The position numbers were made by a program, and so were the translations under genes. Source: Pseudomonas sp. DTU12.3 (GTDB taxonomy: Bacteria; Pseudomonadota; Gammaproteobacteria; Pseudomonadales; Pseudomonadaceae). From it: a stretch of DNA of 64,000 bases. The notes below the pieces were generated by a model. It had not been told where the DNA came from. It ran no database searches and saw nothing but the letters and a program-made list of their open reading frames with translations. Numbering within the stretch: position 1 is the first letter of the stretch; each line of letters starts with the position of its first letter. Below, piece by piece: positions 8,501 through 17,125 of this stretch. The stretch lies in the NCBI RefSeq assembly GCF_004124275.1, contig NZ_CP027218.1, forward strand, positions 124,001-188,000, read 5' to 3'.

Positions 8501-10088
8501 CGACTGCCTGAAAGCGCTGAACCTTCTCGAAGCGGTACCCAACTATCGCAGTGCAATGCTCGAACGGCTTTCCTTGCAGTTATTCCTCATGCAGAGCTGG
8601 ATCGACGAGACCTACACGGCATTTCGCGACAGCCTTGCACAGACGCTCGTGCTACTTGACGAGAACGCCAGCGAAGCTGCCGCAGAGCGCTCCGAACCGT
8701 TCGAAAAAATGTCTGACCTGACAAAGGGCATCATCGACAAAATCGAATTTGCCCACAGCCGTTTCACCGAGTTGAACATGCTTGGCAAAGAAGCTGTCGC
8801 CGTCATCCGCCAATACAAAGCCAAACTGCCAAAGTTCTCGCTGGAAGACTTGAAGCTGTTGCAAATAACTTTGGGTCAGGAACTGTGTCTGTCGGCCGAA
8901 GCGGGAGCGTCTCGCGAGGGTGCGCGTGCCGCTCTGGAGAATCTCGTCGAGGACGCCTCTCTGAACATTCAGAGCGTGCTCGACTTGAGGGCGGAAGAAG
9001 GTTTCAACCAGCTCGTCGAGCGCGTGGAAGCGATGAACAATCTGGTGGAACAGTTCGACGTCATCGACCAGAGGTTTGGCGATCTTGTCAGTGAGTATCC
9101 ACAGTATCTGGTCAGCGAACGCCTTGAGCAGGTTAAACGCCACGTCGGCGCATTCCATCAGGATGCCGTACAGCACCTGTCCAACCTGTTACGCGAGCAA
9201 CGCCTGGTCGAGCCCGTCGCCGGGCCATCGAAATCGTCATTGCCGCCGGCGCGTAAAATCATCAAGACCCGTTACAAAGGCACACTGGTCGGTCAACCAA
9301 GGCGCAGTGGGCAGGACGGCGATCTTGTCGATGTGGTAGCGCCATTGACCGGTAAAGTGATTGCCACCTTTCACGAAAAAACCCCAGGCAACTGGGTCGA
9401 GAGAGTTCCTGCCAAACCGGTCGGATTGCCAAAGCCAGGCCCTGGGCTTTCGAAGAGCCTGCAGAGCGCCAGGGAATTGCTCGACGAACTGCCAGCCTTC
9501 AGGCAGCGCACCCAGTCACACATAGCGCGGGCGCAACGCAACCCCACGGAGATCGAGGAGATCTATTACCTGCACGCCACGCGTCTGCGCGATGCCATGG
9601 ACAAGATCGACAAAGCACTCACCTCTGGCAATCACGTCGAAAGCAAAACCGCTTCCGCTACCGAAGTGCGTCAGCAACTCGAAAGAGAAGCCACGGCACT
9701 TTATGCCAGAGGTCGAACGGCTCGGATCGAAATCACCAAACAGCAGCCCCCGACTGCGGCGCGAGTCGAATGGTTGTACAGCAAGCAAGAAGTGACGATT
9801 ACTCGATCCACCGAACGCCGCCGGCTCAAAGGCCCACGCAAAGACTATCTGCTGGAATACCCGATTCTCGACAAGCAGAGCGGTAAAGTCCTGTGGTACG
9901 CCCACTTTCACTACGCCAACCTTGACGACCCCTTAACTTCATTCACCGCCGCGCATTTGAAAACCGTCGAACAGCGACGTCTGGGCGGTGCCTATGTCGA
10001 GCGCGAAGGCCGCAGCAATCAGGAACTGATCACCATCCATCGCAGCGTCATCAGCCCCACACTGGCATCGGCATTATTTTTTTCCTGA
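5520..10088 (+). CDS. Giant dermonecrotic-toxin-like (DUF6543-type) protein
   Basis: 1522 residues, complete. The start at 5520 (MSEKPAPS) is preferred over the ATG six bases earlier because AAGGA at 5508-5512 is 7 bases from it and only 1 base from the other. No signal peptide. Conserved with the 10233 paralogue along the whole length: GEHFLT, DYWN, PRW.QL, GPCLLYRPL, FDY.QYVF and SN.E.RWA.L in the first half; one hydrophobic segment near residues 705-735 (GGWALFNAALPFLGRS) that could insert in a membrane; then RLRLRAGG, a helical region, a TRYKGTLVGQPR...WVERV block and the LWYAHFHY terminal block. It belongs to a family I know only as large Pseudomonas dermonecrotic-toxin-like proteins. 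No catalytic motif was recognised and no secretion or immunity gene is adjacent. Bases 8285-8350 are distinctly AT-richer than the rest. Confidence 0.8.
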   Translation: MSEKPAPSAIDVLSQLVSGPSLSEVAANALLPALVKSYPQQVIDPTLAIVATPTWRSDGRQIVAGPYHFESLTDALVRLALSGTAITLIDGEHFLTEQPDVMPCVQLPVDIEAVGALLNELAPLLLTALEEQQIDYWNETISPSVPRWHQLSETLQQVWNVSADNGWDADQRAMALGVFKNPDKTERALEDTYQTRTCLIDLDLGDTTDRSHLNVLDTAVLLGSKGERTIILTHSVPQGFQCFDSFTDLEKSLQWPLQPGADALQVQWRLFEPTGNFFDQQACALIALEAQAIGEVDFFKRRNDSIALAHLGSGASPAAESNLSRRFTHTAHALPSWLDNASPADQTRYSRHLLDLVAVQQQNSGKSFQSEIPDIQAFTLDKLKKAIDRTPTQNFKLQEVEIIDTSVVVWGTFVAPEQPQTLTLSLVDLALQNLAGLPLGDLSVRYRNSKTPVPKWMTAAYLENLVTSVDIGKTYPQLLKQRLVEDKTQAARLQQVYSRQLPVELSLLALQHKIRGEAGIDEQGYRYVVAALAVEPTDRRVDGEDIVVRPLAFVKSDKASDSADEVVNMFVIGPRDADKGPCLLYRPLFDVPLLQYPSRANLLYAIKHSNPLRQSVLAWLPDKVRFDYSQYVFPGTLPSAWTIPQLLIDPGSATDDRANVTMSGQVIEPEVLASLFKTNTEALITLADRVSVSNVEARWATLKRGGWALFNAALPFLGRSVGTAAWIWQIMDDLQEVTDAQNQQQPVPWTALTDILLSLGMALAHRAATRKQPQRARSGVLPEKTPPASKPAAPASIRFNRLADISGTELPGNHELSLHVLGALEQSSSRLGTILDSLKVSRPEPLATAATEGAYRHLRSAGQKWYAEVGERWFEVGLNDNEDVQIIDTRQQPMRTGPLLLANARGQWFVDLRLRLRAGGLKSRRKQLLKKNAEQLRQKKSDMAVLDASLPGKSSELSKVRSAMLVATPENAESTRQAFLDTLDAQMNDYSSHIDCLKALNLLEAVPNYRSAMLERLSLQLFLMQSWIDETYTAFRDSLAQTLVLLDENASEAAAERSEPFEKMSDLTKGIIDKIEFAHSRFTELNMLGKEAVAVIRQYKAKLPKFSLEDLKLLQITLGQELCLSAEAGASREGARAALENLVEDASLNIQSVLDLRAEEGFNQLVERVEAMNNLVEQFDVIDQRFGDLVSEYPQYLVSERLEQVKRHVGAFHQDAVQHLSNLLREQRLVEPVAGPSKSSLPPARKIIKTRYKGTLVGQPRRSGQDGDLVDVVAPLTGKVIATFHEKTPGNWVERVPAKPVGLPKPGPGLSKSLQSARELLDELPAFRQRTQSHIARAQRNPTEIEEIYYLHATRLRDAMDKIDKALTSGNHVESKTASATEVRQQLEREATALYARGRTARIEITKQQPPTAARVEWLYSKQEVTITRSTERRRLKGPRKDYLLEYPILDKQSGKVLWYAHFHYANLDDPLTSFTAAHLKTVEQRRLGGAYVEREGRSNQELITIHRSVISPTLASALFFS

Positions 10089-10105
10089 TCTTTCACCTGA
10101 ATCAC

Positions 10106-10131
10106 AAGCCCGCCTCATGCGGGCTTTTTTT
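10106..10131 (+). terminator. Rho-independent terminator
   Basis: Stem AAGCCCGC / GCGGGCTT with a 5-base loop and a run of seven T overlapping the stem end, 18 bases after the giant protein gene. It separates the two complete giant genes into different transcription units. Confidence 0.93.
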
Positions 10132-10232
10132 CATCCTATACATATCTACCACCAAGCCCGTTGGGCGCCCCGTTACTGTCGGTTGCAGGCGGCAATTGCC
10201 GCACCGTCCACCTCTCAACCGGTACCTGCCCC

Positions 10233-13200
10233 ATGAGTGAAACTACCCGAACGATCATCGCCCCGCCTCTGCTCAAAAAAAGCCGACTGGTGGAAAAGAC
10301 CAGCGGCGGACCGACCTTGCAAGAGGCTGCTGTAGAGATGCTGCGCAAAGCCCTGAAGACCACCTTTGCGCAATTGCAGGTCGATCCGGATGACATCATG
10401 TTGATGACGCCTGTCTGGCACCAGCATGGGCAAAAACTGCTCAGTCACAGCAGTCGATTCGAATCCCTGCCCCACGCACTGGCGCGCTTGGCATTTACTG
10501 GCGAAACCGCCAACTACATAGAAGGTGAACACTTTCTAACGGTGGCGCCCGACATGGAAGACCCGGTTCATTTACCGGTCGGTATGGACGCGATCAGCAC
10601 AATGCTCAACGAAAACGCACCCGCATTGTTTCTCGCTTTCGCCCAAAGCCAACTGGATTACTGGAACGCTACCGAAAAAGAAATACCACGCTGGCAACAG
10701 TTGGCTGACACCCTGAAAGAAACGCTTGATGTGCAGTCGATCAAAGGCTGGGATACCAACGAATGCAGCCTGGCACGTCATGTCTCGGCGTTTCCGGACA
10801 AGGCTTCGCGCGCAACAACGCACGCAGGCTTGTCGGATGTGCGCGCCAGCCTGATCGATCTCGACCTTGCTTTCGAACTGGCGGAAGCCAATCAGACCCG
10901 ACATCTGATGGTCGCCGGCGCGCTGGTGTTGACGGCGAAGCTGGACAGCCGGGAATTGGTCACGATGTACACCATCGATGAAGGCTTTGAATCTTTCAGT
11001 TCCCTGGCGGAGTTGGGTGCGACACTGCCTGAGCGAATCGATATGGAGCTGAGCGGCCAGACCTTGAAATGGCGACTGTATGAACCCGACGGCAATATCT
11101 TCGACGCCATGGTCCGGGCATTGGTGAGCTGCCAGATCGATTCGATCGACGCGCTGGATCCGATGACCCGCTCACCGCTGGTCAGGTTCATTTCGCCTCA
11201 AGAGCACAGTGACCGTGAAAGGAAAGCCAACGAAGTGCACGTTGCACTTCTGGACAAAGCCATCCCCGACTGGCTGATCACCGGTTCACTGGACGATATC
11301 CAGACCTACAGCGGCTACCTGACGGAATTGGGCAGATTGAGAGACGCCGACAGCGATTCATTCGACGTCAACGAGATTGCACTTATCGCCGACTATGCCC
11401 AACAGCAAATGCAAGACGCCATCGTTGCCGCCAAGCCTGCCAAAGAAACTACGCAACTGCTTCCGGATCAAGTGAGGATCACCATTACCCACAGTTTCGA
11501 AGCCGGCGGATTGACCTTGCCCGATCCCTTCAGCACTCGCGTGCAGACCCTTGGTGAATTCGCCCTGTATAACACCCGACCCTACCTCGCCAAGGTTGCC
11601 TACGCTGATGCAACGTCTACACCCGACTGGCTGACCCTGGATTTGCTATTGCGTCTGGCAGGCGAAGTCAACATAGGCGAAAACTATCCGAAACTGCTCA
11701 AGAAAAACCTGATCGACGATGCCCAACAGGCACGGTTTTACAAGGACCGCTACTGCCAGCAGTTGCCACTGCTGCTGCCATTATTGGCACTGGAATGCAA
11801 ACTCAAGCGCCAGGGCGACGTCGACGAACAGGGGTATCGTCAGGTTCGCCAGTTGATTAAATCGATTGCCGACGACACCGACGTCGCTGACTGGCCAGTG
11901 CAGATCCGCCCTCTGGCATTCATGCCTCGCTTTCGTCTGAGCAGCACACCCGACACTGTTGCGAATATGTACCTCATCAGCCCCGCAGCGGGCACAGACG
12001 GGCCCTGCCTGCTTTATCGGCCACTGTTGGATCAGCCATTACGGCAATTCCCTTCTGCACAGAACATGCTGTATGCGCTTTACCAGCCCGGCGAACTGCG
12101 TGATTCGATATTGGCCTGGCTGCCCACCCGGGCTTTGAGTTTCGACTACGCCCAATACGTTTTTTCAACCGGACTACCATCGCCATGGACCCTTACCGAA
12201 CTGGCTTTCGAACCCTTCATCCACCTCGACCTGACGGCCGCCGTGAGCCTCGCGGACACGCCGATGAGCAAGGACATTTACACGACCCTGTTCACCAGCC
12301 ACAGCCAGGCGCTGGCTGATCTTGCCGATCGCCAATCGACCTCCAATGCCGAACGCCGCTGGGCGATTCTTGCCGACAGCGGCTGGGCAATTTTCGGCGT
12401 TGCGGCAAACTTTCTCAGCGGCCCGGCTGGCACTGCTGTCTGGGTCTGGCAAACCATTGCTCAGATCCAGCAGGCACTGGATGCCAACGAGCGCAGTGAT
12501 ACAGCCGCTGAATGGTCGTCGATCGGCGATGTTCTGCTGACGCTGGGCATTCTATTGGGCCAACGAATCGCCGTCCGCCGGCTCCGGCTTTCCAGCCCGC
12601 TGGGGGAAAATGCTGCGCTCAATCACGCGTCGAGCGCCGAAATGCCCCAACCTGCTCCGCTGCTGCGCAAAGAGCCGACGATTACGCATGACGCCACGCC
12701 CATCACCACGCCACTGCCCGACGCGCATCTTTCTCTGTTGGCGCCGGTAGCACTGACGCGCATCGACTCACAAAGCGCTTTTTTAACAACCATCGACCAC
12801 ATGAAAGTAGACAAGCCCTCCTTGTCCGAAGGAGCAACCCCCAACGCCGACCATCTCTACGCGTCCAACGGCAAGCTTTATGCTCAGGTAGGTGAGCGCT
12901 GGTTTCAAGTCAGCGCACAAGCCGACGAACCCGTATTCGTCCTTGATCCAGGCGACCCTGCTCACCCGGGTCTGAGCATCCGTTTCGATACGAAAGCTGC
13001 TCGCTGGCACTGGGAACTCAGGCTGCGCTTGCGCGGCGGTGGGCCGACCGGGCGGATTGAAGCGCTGCGCCGCAAAAAGGCCAAAACCAAAGAAGAAACC
13101 TGGAAGGAACTGCACCGTTTCATCAAACAGGAAGCCGGCCGCAAGGCCAACCTGGAAGAAGCCTTGAAACCTCTGCCAGAGGGCGACGACCAAACACCGA

Positions 13201-14831
13201 TGTCCGAGGACGAGATCACCACCTACATCACCAAGTCCGATGAGCTCGCCACGTCCTACACGCAGGCGCTGGCAACGCTGGAGCAGTGGCGCGAAGCCGG
13301 CGGCGCCGGGGTATTTTATCAGTCGCAACTGATGCGCATGACCGTCGAACAACATCGCTTCCTCAGCGGCTGGCTGCGCATGAGACTGCGCGAATACGCG
13401 AAAATCGTCGCGCCACAGCTCAGCACGGCAGAACCGGCGCAAACCCGTTCACGCCAGACCCAGATGGAGGCAGGTCGCAAAGCCATCGCCGTGAGCGACG
13501 AGATGGTCGAGCGTCTCGGACGCCTGCACGCCTCGCTGGACCGGTTGAATCATCATTCGGGCGAGACCCAAAAAGTCGCCGGCGACCTGAAGCGACTGCT
13601 GCCGACGTTCTCCCGTCGAGACTTACATGCCAATGAAATCGGCATGTCCATCGAACTGTCATTGCGCGAGGCACCGGAAAGCACGCTGGATCCGCTGCGG
13701 CAGTTGATTGTGCCGATTTTCGAGGGAGCAGCCGAAGCCGGACATGCTTTGGTCGAACGACGCAACAGGGCACAACCCGCCGAGACGCAAGCCATTGCAG
13801 TCGTGAGGCTCAGTGCGCTGGTCGACCGTCTGGCCGATGCCAAACGGCGCCTGCAAGACGTGTTCGACAGCTCCGCCGCGCAACTGCAAACCGAACGCTT
13901 CCTGCGGGTTCAGCAGTTAGTGAACGAATTTCATGAATTGGCCCGGGAACGCCTGCTCAAGGCATTGCCGGAGCCGGAAGAAATCCCGCTTGCGGCGATG
14001 GCCAGACTCGAACCGGTCCCCTCGTCTTCGCGCGCGGTCGGTCGGGTAAACCGGGCACGGCCACAGGTCATCGAACCTCGCAGGGCTGCTCCCGAACCAC
14101 CGCCGGTGGTCGAGCAAATGCCCGTCGTGCGCGCTGCGGCCAGGCGCGTATTGCCTGTGGCTGCTCTGGGTGACGAAGCGCTGGTTGACAACGCCATGTT
14201 GATGAGCGCCGGGCTTGAAGCGGTCATCAAACGTCTGCGCATCGATGCGCAACGACCTTCAAGAATTCCGGCCGACATGAAGGATCTGTTCGATCAACAG
14301 GCCACTCGCTTCAATCAGGCGGCGGTGAGTGTCGATGAAATATTTGCGCGCAGAAGTGCCGATTTTCCGATTGCCAACCTGGGTGCTGAACTGCGCACGG
14401 CCGCAACGCGTTTGCGCCGTGAAGGCGTCAATATCTACGGCAGTATGCTTACCGGCCGCAAGCCGCGAGAAAGCTATCTGCAGTGGTTACACGAGCACAA
14501 TCTGGTGCAGATCGTCAAAGACGAACGTGGCCGCATTCGCACTAAGCAACGCCAAGATTTTTTTCAGGAATATCGGATCCTCGATATCAGCCGCCAGAAC
14601 AAAACTCTTTGGGTCGCACACTTCCATTACGACAAACTGGCTGATCCGGATGAGCAATTCACTGCTGCGCACCTGAAGTTTGCCGACAGTTATCTGCAAA
14701 ATCTGCCGAGCAAATCACGCCAGGAGCTGGAGCACTTCGATGCGGTGGATAATCTGCTGCGCCGGATCGTCACTCCAGCAGTACGGGATCTGTTTCTCCA
14801 TCCGCAACATGCAGGCCCCGCAGTAGCGTAA
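10233..14831 (+). CDS. Giant dermonecrotic-toxin-like (DUF6543-type) protein, divergent paralogue
   Basis: 1532 residues from the ATG at 10233 (MSETTRT); the frame is open 24 codons further up, but the paralogue starts with a similar MSE sequence and the region above looks like leader. No strong ribosome site is visible. It shares the first-half motifs of the 5520 protein (IEGEHFLT, DYWNATE, PRWQQLADTL, GPCLLYRPL, FDYAQYVF, SNAERRWAIL), the hydrophobic stretch near residues 715-745 (SGWAIFGVAANFL) and the RLRLRGGG and WVAHFHY blocks. It differs by lacking the ~50-residue block TRY.G.L.G.PR...WVERV seen in the other two, which is replaced by an Arg/Pro/Val-rich linker near residues 1255-1300. 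Function unknown; likely exported toxin or effector by family resemblance only. Confidence 0.8.
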   Translation: MSETTRTIIAPPLLKKSRLVEKTSGGPTLQEAAVEMLRKALKTTFAQLQVDPDDIMLMTPVWHQHGQKLLSHSSRFESLPHALARLAFTGETANYIEGEHFLTVAPDMEDPVHLPVGMDAISTMLNENAPALFLAFAQSQLDYWNATEKEIPRWQQLADTLKETLDVQSIKGWDTNECSLARHVSAFPDKASRATTHAGLSDVRASLIDLDLAFELAEANQTRHLMVAGALVLTAKLDSRELVTMYTIDEGFESFSSLAELGATLPERIDMELSGQTLKWRLYEPDGNIFDAMVRALVSCQIDSIDALDPMTRSPLVRFISPQEHSDRERKANEVHVALLDKAIPDWLITGSLDDIQTYSGYLTELGRLRDADSDSFDVNEIALIADYAQQQMQDAIVAAKPAKETTQLLPDQVRITITHSFEAGGLTLPDPFSTRVQTLGEFALYNTRPYLAKVAYADATSTPDWLTLDLLLRLAGEVNIGENYPKLLKKNLIDDAQQARFYKDRYCQQLPLLLPLLALECKLKRQGDVDEQGYRQVRQLIKSIADDTDVADWPVQIRPLAFMPRFRLSSTPDTVANMYLISPAAGTDGPCLLYRPLLDQPLRQFPSAQNMLYALYQPGELRDSILAWLPTRALSFDYAQYVFSTGLPSPWTLTELAFEPFIHLDLTAAVSLADTPMSKDIYTTLFTSHSQALADLADRQSTSNAERRWAILADSGWAIFGVAANFLSGPAGTAVWVWQTIAQIQQALDANERSDTAAEWSSIGDVLLTLGILLGQRIAVRRLRLSSPLGENAALNHASSAEMPQPAPLLRKEPTITHDATPITTPLPDAHLSLLAPVALTRIDSQSAFLTTIDHMKVDKPSLSEGATPNADHLYASNGKLYAQVGERWFQVSAQADEPVFVLDPGDPAHPGLSIRFDTKAARWHWELRLRLRGGGPTGRIEALRRKKAKTKEETWKELHRFIKQEAGRKANLEEALKPLPEGDDQTPMSEDEITTYITKSDELATSYTQALATLEQWREAGGAGVFYQSQLMRMTVEQHRFLSGWLRMRLREYAKIVAPQLSTAEPAQTRSRQTQMEAGRKAIAVSDEMVERLGRLHASLDRLNHHSGETQKVAGDLKRLLPTFSRRDLHANEIGMSIELSLREAPESTLDPLRQLIVPIFEGAAEAGHALVERRNRAQPAETQAIAVVRLSALVDRLADAKRRLQDVFDSSAAQLQTERFLRVQQLVNEFHELARERLLKALPEPEEIPLAAMARLEPVPSSSRAVGRVNRARPQVIEPRRAAPEPPPVVEQMPVVRAAARRVLPVAALGDEALVDNAMLMSAGLEAVIKRLRIDAQRPSRIPADMKDLFDQQATRFNQAAVSVDEIFARRSADFPIANLGAELRTAATRLRREGVNIYGSMLTGRKPRESYLQWLHEHNLVQIVKDERGRIRTKQRQDFFQEYRILDISRQNKTLWVAHFHYDKLADPDEQFTAAHLKFADSYLQNLPSKSRQELEHFDAVDNLLRRIVTPAVRDLFLHPQHAGPAVA

Positions 14832-14845
14832 AAACGCCGACGCAT

Positions 14846-16399
14846 TCACTCACACCAGACACTGCGCAAGCGTGCCAGAGCCGCCTCAATTTGCGCCTCT
14901 GGCACCGCGGCGAAACCCATTACCAACCCGGCGCACTGCTGCGCCGGCCGAGGTGAGTCGGGTAACCAATAGCTACTCAGGCCATTGACCTCGACACCCA
15001 CCTGTTCGGCCAGGGCGATCAGCTCGCGTTCGCGGGCAACGCTCGCCACCGGTACCGTCAGGTGCAAGCCTGCGGCTACCGCCGGCAAGCTGCCAACGCC
15101 TTCGATATTTCCCGGCCAATGCGCCAGCAAGCAGTTGCGCCGGCTCAGGGCAGCACGACGCATGCGCCGGATGTGCCGTTGAAAGTGCCCAGCGGCCATG
15201 AACTCGGCCATCACCGCTTGAGTGCTCACTTCGGAATGGCGCACATCCACCGCTCGCCGCCTGGCGAAAGCTTCGACCAGCCCGACCGGCAGCACCAGAT
15301 ACCCCAGACGCAATGCCGGAAATGCCACCTTGCCGAATGTCCCGACGTAAATCACACGGCCCTGACGATCCAGCGCCGCCAGCGGGGCCAGTGGTGCGCC
15401 ACTGTAACGATACTCGCCGTCGTAGTCGTCTTCGATGATCCAGCCCTGGCTGCGCTCAGCCCAAGCGAGCAGCTCCAGCCTGCGCGCCAGGCTCATCACA
15501 ACCCCGGTGGGGTACTGGTGAGACGGGGTGACATAGGCCAGCCGGCAATCGGCAACTTCAGCCAATGCACGACAATCGATGCCCTCTTCATCCACCGGTA
15601 CACCGTGCAACCGACCGCCCGCTACCGCGAAGGCGTGACCGGCGGCCCGGTACCCCGGATTTTCGATTCCGACCGCATCGCCCTGCTCCACCAGCAGCTG
15701 TGCACAAAGGCTAATGCCCTGCTGCGCACCACTGGTGATCAGAATTTGCTCAGCAGAACACTGCATGCCGCGCGAACTGCGCAAATAGGCCGCGATCATG
15801 CCGCGCAATCGCGCATCGCCAGCCGGATCGCCGTAACACAGTTGCTGTAAATCCGGTTTACGCCAGAAAGCCGCGTTGAGCTTGGCCCAGACCTCAAAAG
15901 GAAACAAGTCAAAGGCTGGTACACCGACCCGAAAAGCACGCGGCGGACCACTCGGCGGCAGGGCCAAATGGTTCTTTTCGATGCGCGCAAATGTATCGCT
16001 GTGGATAACTTTACTGGATGAAACAACAGGTAAATCCAGCCATTTTGTGGATAAGGCTGTGGATAAGCCTGTTGAAAACCCTGTGGATACTTTTGTGGAT
16101 AGTTTTTTCGACGAGCTCGGCGCTTGGGGTAATTGCGCAACGTAAGTGCCGTCCCCTACTCGCCCTTCGATGAACCCCTCGGCATACAGCTGATCGTAGG
16201 CGCGCACCACGCTGTTGCGAGAGATGGCCAATGCCTTCGCCAGATCGCGACTGGCCGGTAATCGCGTGCCGCTGGCCAGACGTCCATCCAGCACGCGCAG
16301 GCGCAAAGCCTGATAGAGCTGACGACTCAAGCCCTGACGGCGATCAAGCTCGATTCCGGCCGGATTGAATGGCATCGAAAGAGGAGTTTGCTCAAGCAT
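14846..16399 (-). CDS. MocR/PdxR-type regulator (GntR HTH fused to PLP aminotransferase domain)
   Basis: 517 residues. Residues ~20-85 form a GntR winged helix (GTRLPASRDLAKALAISRNSV); residues ~165-510 are a fold-type-I aminotransferase domain with EDDYDGEY and the PLP lysine in YVGTFGKVAFPALRLGY. Such proteins bind DNA and use PLP as a sensor cofactor. The linker (about residues 98-120) is a low-complexity run of STxx tetrads, encoded by 12-base units that each contain a DnaA-box-like word (listed separately). The start at 16399 is preferred since the next ATG has no ribosome site. The gene is divergent from a PaiB-like gene and two acetyltransferases, 92 bases away, which are its probable targets. 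Its stop lies 14 bases from the end of the convergent giant gene. Confidence 0.93.
   Translation of the reverse strand: MLEQTPLSMPFNPAGIELDRRQGLSRQLYQALRLRVLDGRLASGTRLPASRDLAKALAISRNSVVRAYDQLYAEGFIEGRVGDGTYVAQLPQAPSSSKKLSTKVSTGFSTGLSTALSTKWLDLPVVSSSKVIHSDTFARIEKNHLALPPSGPPRAFRVGVPAFDLFPFEVWAKLNAAFWRKPDLQQLCYGDPAGDARLRGMIAAYLRSSRGMQCSAEQILITSGAQQGISLCAQLLVEQGDAVGIENPGYRAAGHAFAVAGGRLHGVPVDEEGIDCRALAEVADCRLAYVTPSHQYPTGVVMSLARRLELLAWAERSQGWIIEDDYDGEYRYSGAPLAPLAALDRQGRVIYVGTFGKVAFPALRLGYLVLPVGLVEAFARRRAVDVRHSEVSTQAVMAEFMAAGHFQRHIRRMRRAALSRRNCLLAHWPGNIEGVGSLPAVAAGLHLTVPVASVARERELIALAEQVGVEVNGLSSYWLPDSPRPAQQCAGLVMGFAAVPEAQIEAALARLRSVWCE
16000..16102. promoter_or_regulatory. Cluster of DnaA-box-like 9-mers inside the MocR linker
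   Basis: Five copies of TGTGGATA- lie in 103 bases: TGTGGATAA at 16000, 16046 and 16058 (each the exact complement of the DnaA consensus TTATCCACA), TGTGGATAC at 16082 and TGTGGATAG at 16094. Start-to-start spacings are 46, 12, 24 and 12 bases. All lie in one orientation. The sequence is seen directly; binding by DnaA is inference. Confidence 0.6.
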
Positions 16400-16401
16400 G
16401 G

Positions 16402-16437
16402 CAATGGACCTATGAAATTACTCATCAATGGCTCTTA
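16402..16437. promoter_or_regulatory. Possible MocR operator (direct repeat in divergent promoter)
   Basis: CAATGGACCTAT at 16402 and CAATGGCTCTTA at 16426 form an imperfect direct repeat 24 bases apart in the 92-base region between the MocR gene and the paiB-like gene. MocR regulators usually bind direct repeats here. Weak match, so low confidence. Confidence 0.35.
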
Positions 16438-16491
16438 CAACAGACCAATAGCCTGCCTAGGATGCAGGCATTCGCCAAGGAAAATCTGTCC

Positions 16492-17115
16492 ATGTACACG
16501 CCGCGCGCCTTCGCCATCGAAGAACTGTCCCAACTGCACGAACTGATCCTCGCCACCCGTCTCGCCATTCTGGTCACCCACGGCGAAAACGGCCTGCAAG
16601 CCAGCCATGTGCCGGTGCTGCTGCATTGCGAGCAAGGCGAGTACGGCACGCTGTACGGGCACCTGGCCCGCGCCAACCCGCAGTGGAAAGACCTGCGCGA
16701 CGGCGCCGAGGCCATGCTGATCTTCGCCGGCGCCGATGCCTACGTCAGCCCGGGTTTCTACCCGAGCAAAGCCGAACACGGCAAAGTCGTGCCGACCTGG
16801 AACTACATCGCCGTGCACGCCTACGGCCACGCCGAAACCTTCAGCGATGGCGGGCGCTTGCTCGACATCGTCAGCACCCTTACCGACCGCCACGAGGCCG
16901 GCCGCGCGCAACCGTGGTCAGTCGCCGATGCGCCCGCCGATTACATCGACGGCATGCTCAAGGCCATCGTCGGTTTCGCCATTCCCATCGACCGTCTCGA
17001 AGGCAAGCGCAAGCTCAGCCAGAACCGCAGCGCCGCAGACATTGCCGGCGTGCGCGCAGGCCTGGCCGCCAGCCCCGAAATCAACGACCAAACCCTCGCC
17101 CAATTGATGCGCTAA
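16492..17115 (+). CDS. PaiB-family FMN-binding negative regulator
   Basis: 207 residues beginning MYTPRAFAIEEL, the family's usual N-terminus; AAGGA lies 10 bases before the ATG. The sequence carries the PaiB signatures ILVTHGENGLQASHVP and LYGHLARANPQWKDL, and TWNYIAVHAYG in the middle. These proteins have a flavin-reductase-like split-barrel fold related to pyridoxamine-phosphate oxidase and are described as transcriptional repressors in Bacillus; in proteobacteria the biochemical role is unclear. It is the first gene of a three-gene operon with two GNAT acetyltransferases (gaps of 10 and 12 bases), recalling the Bacillus paiAB pair in which PaiA acetylates polyamines. Control by the divergent MocR protein is likely. 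Confidence 0.9.
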   Translation: MYTPRAFAIEELSQLHELILATRLAILVTHGENGLQASHVPVLLHCEQGEYGTLYGHLARANPQWKDLRDGAEAMLIFAGADAYVSPGFYPSKAEHGKVVPTWNYIAVHAYGHAETFSDGGRLLDIVSTLTDRHEAGRAQPWSVADAPADYIDGMLKAIVGFAIPIDRLEGKRKLSQNRSAADIAGVRAGLAASPEINDQTLAQLMR

Positions 17116-17125
17116 GGAAATCACC

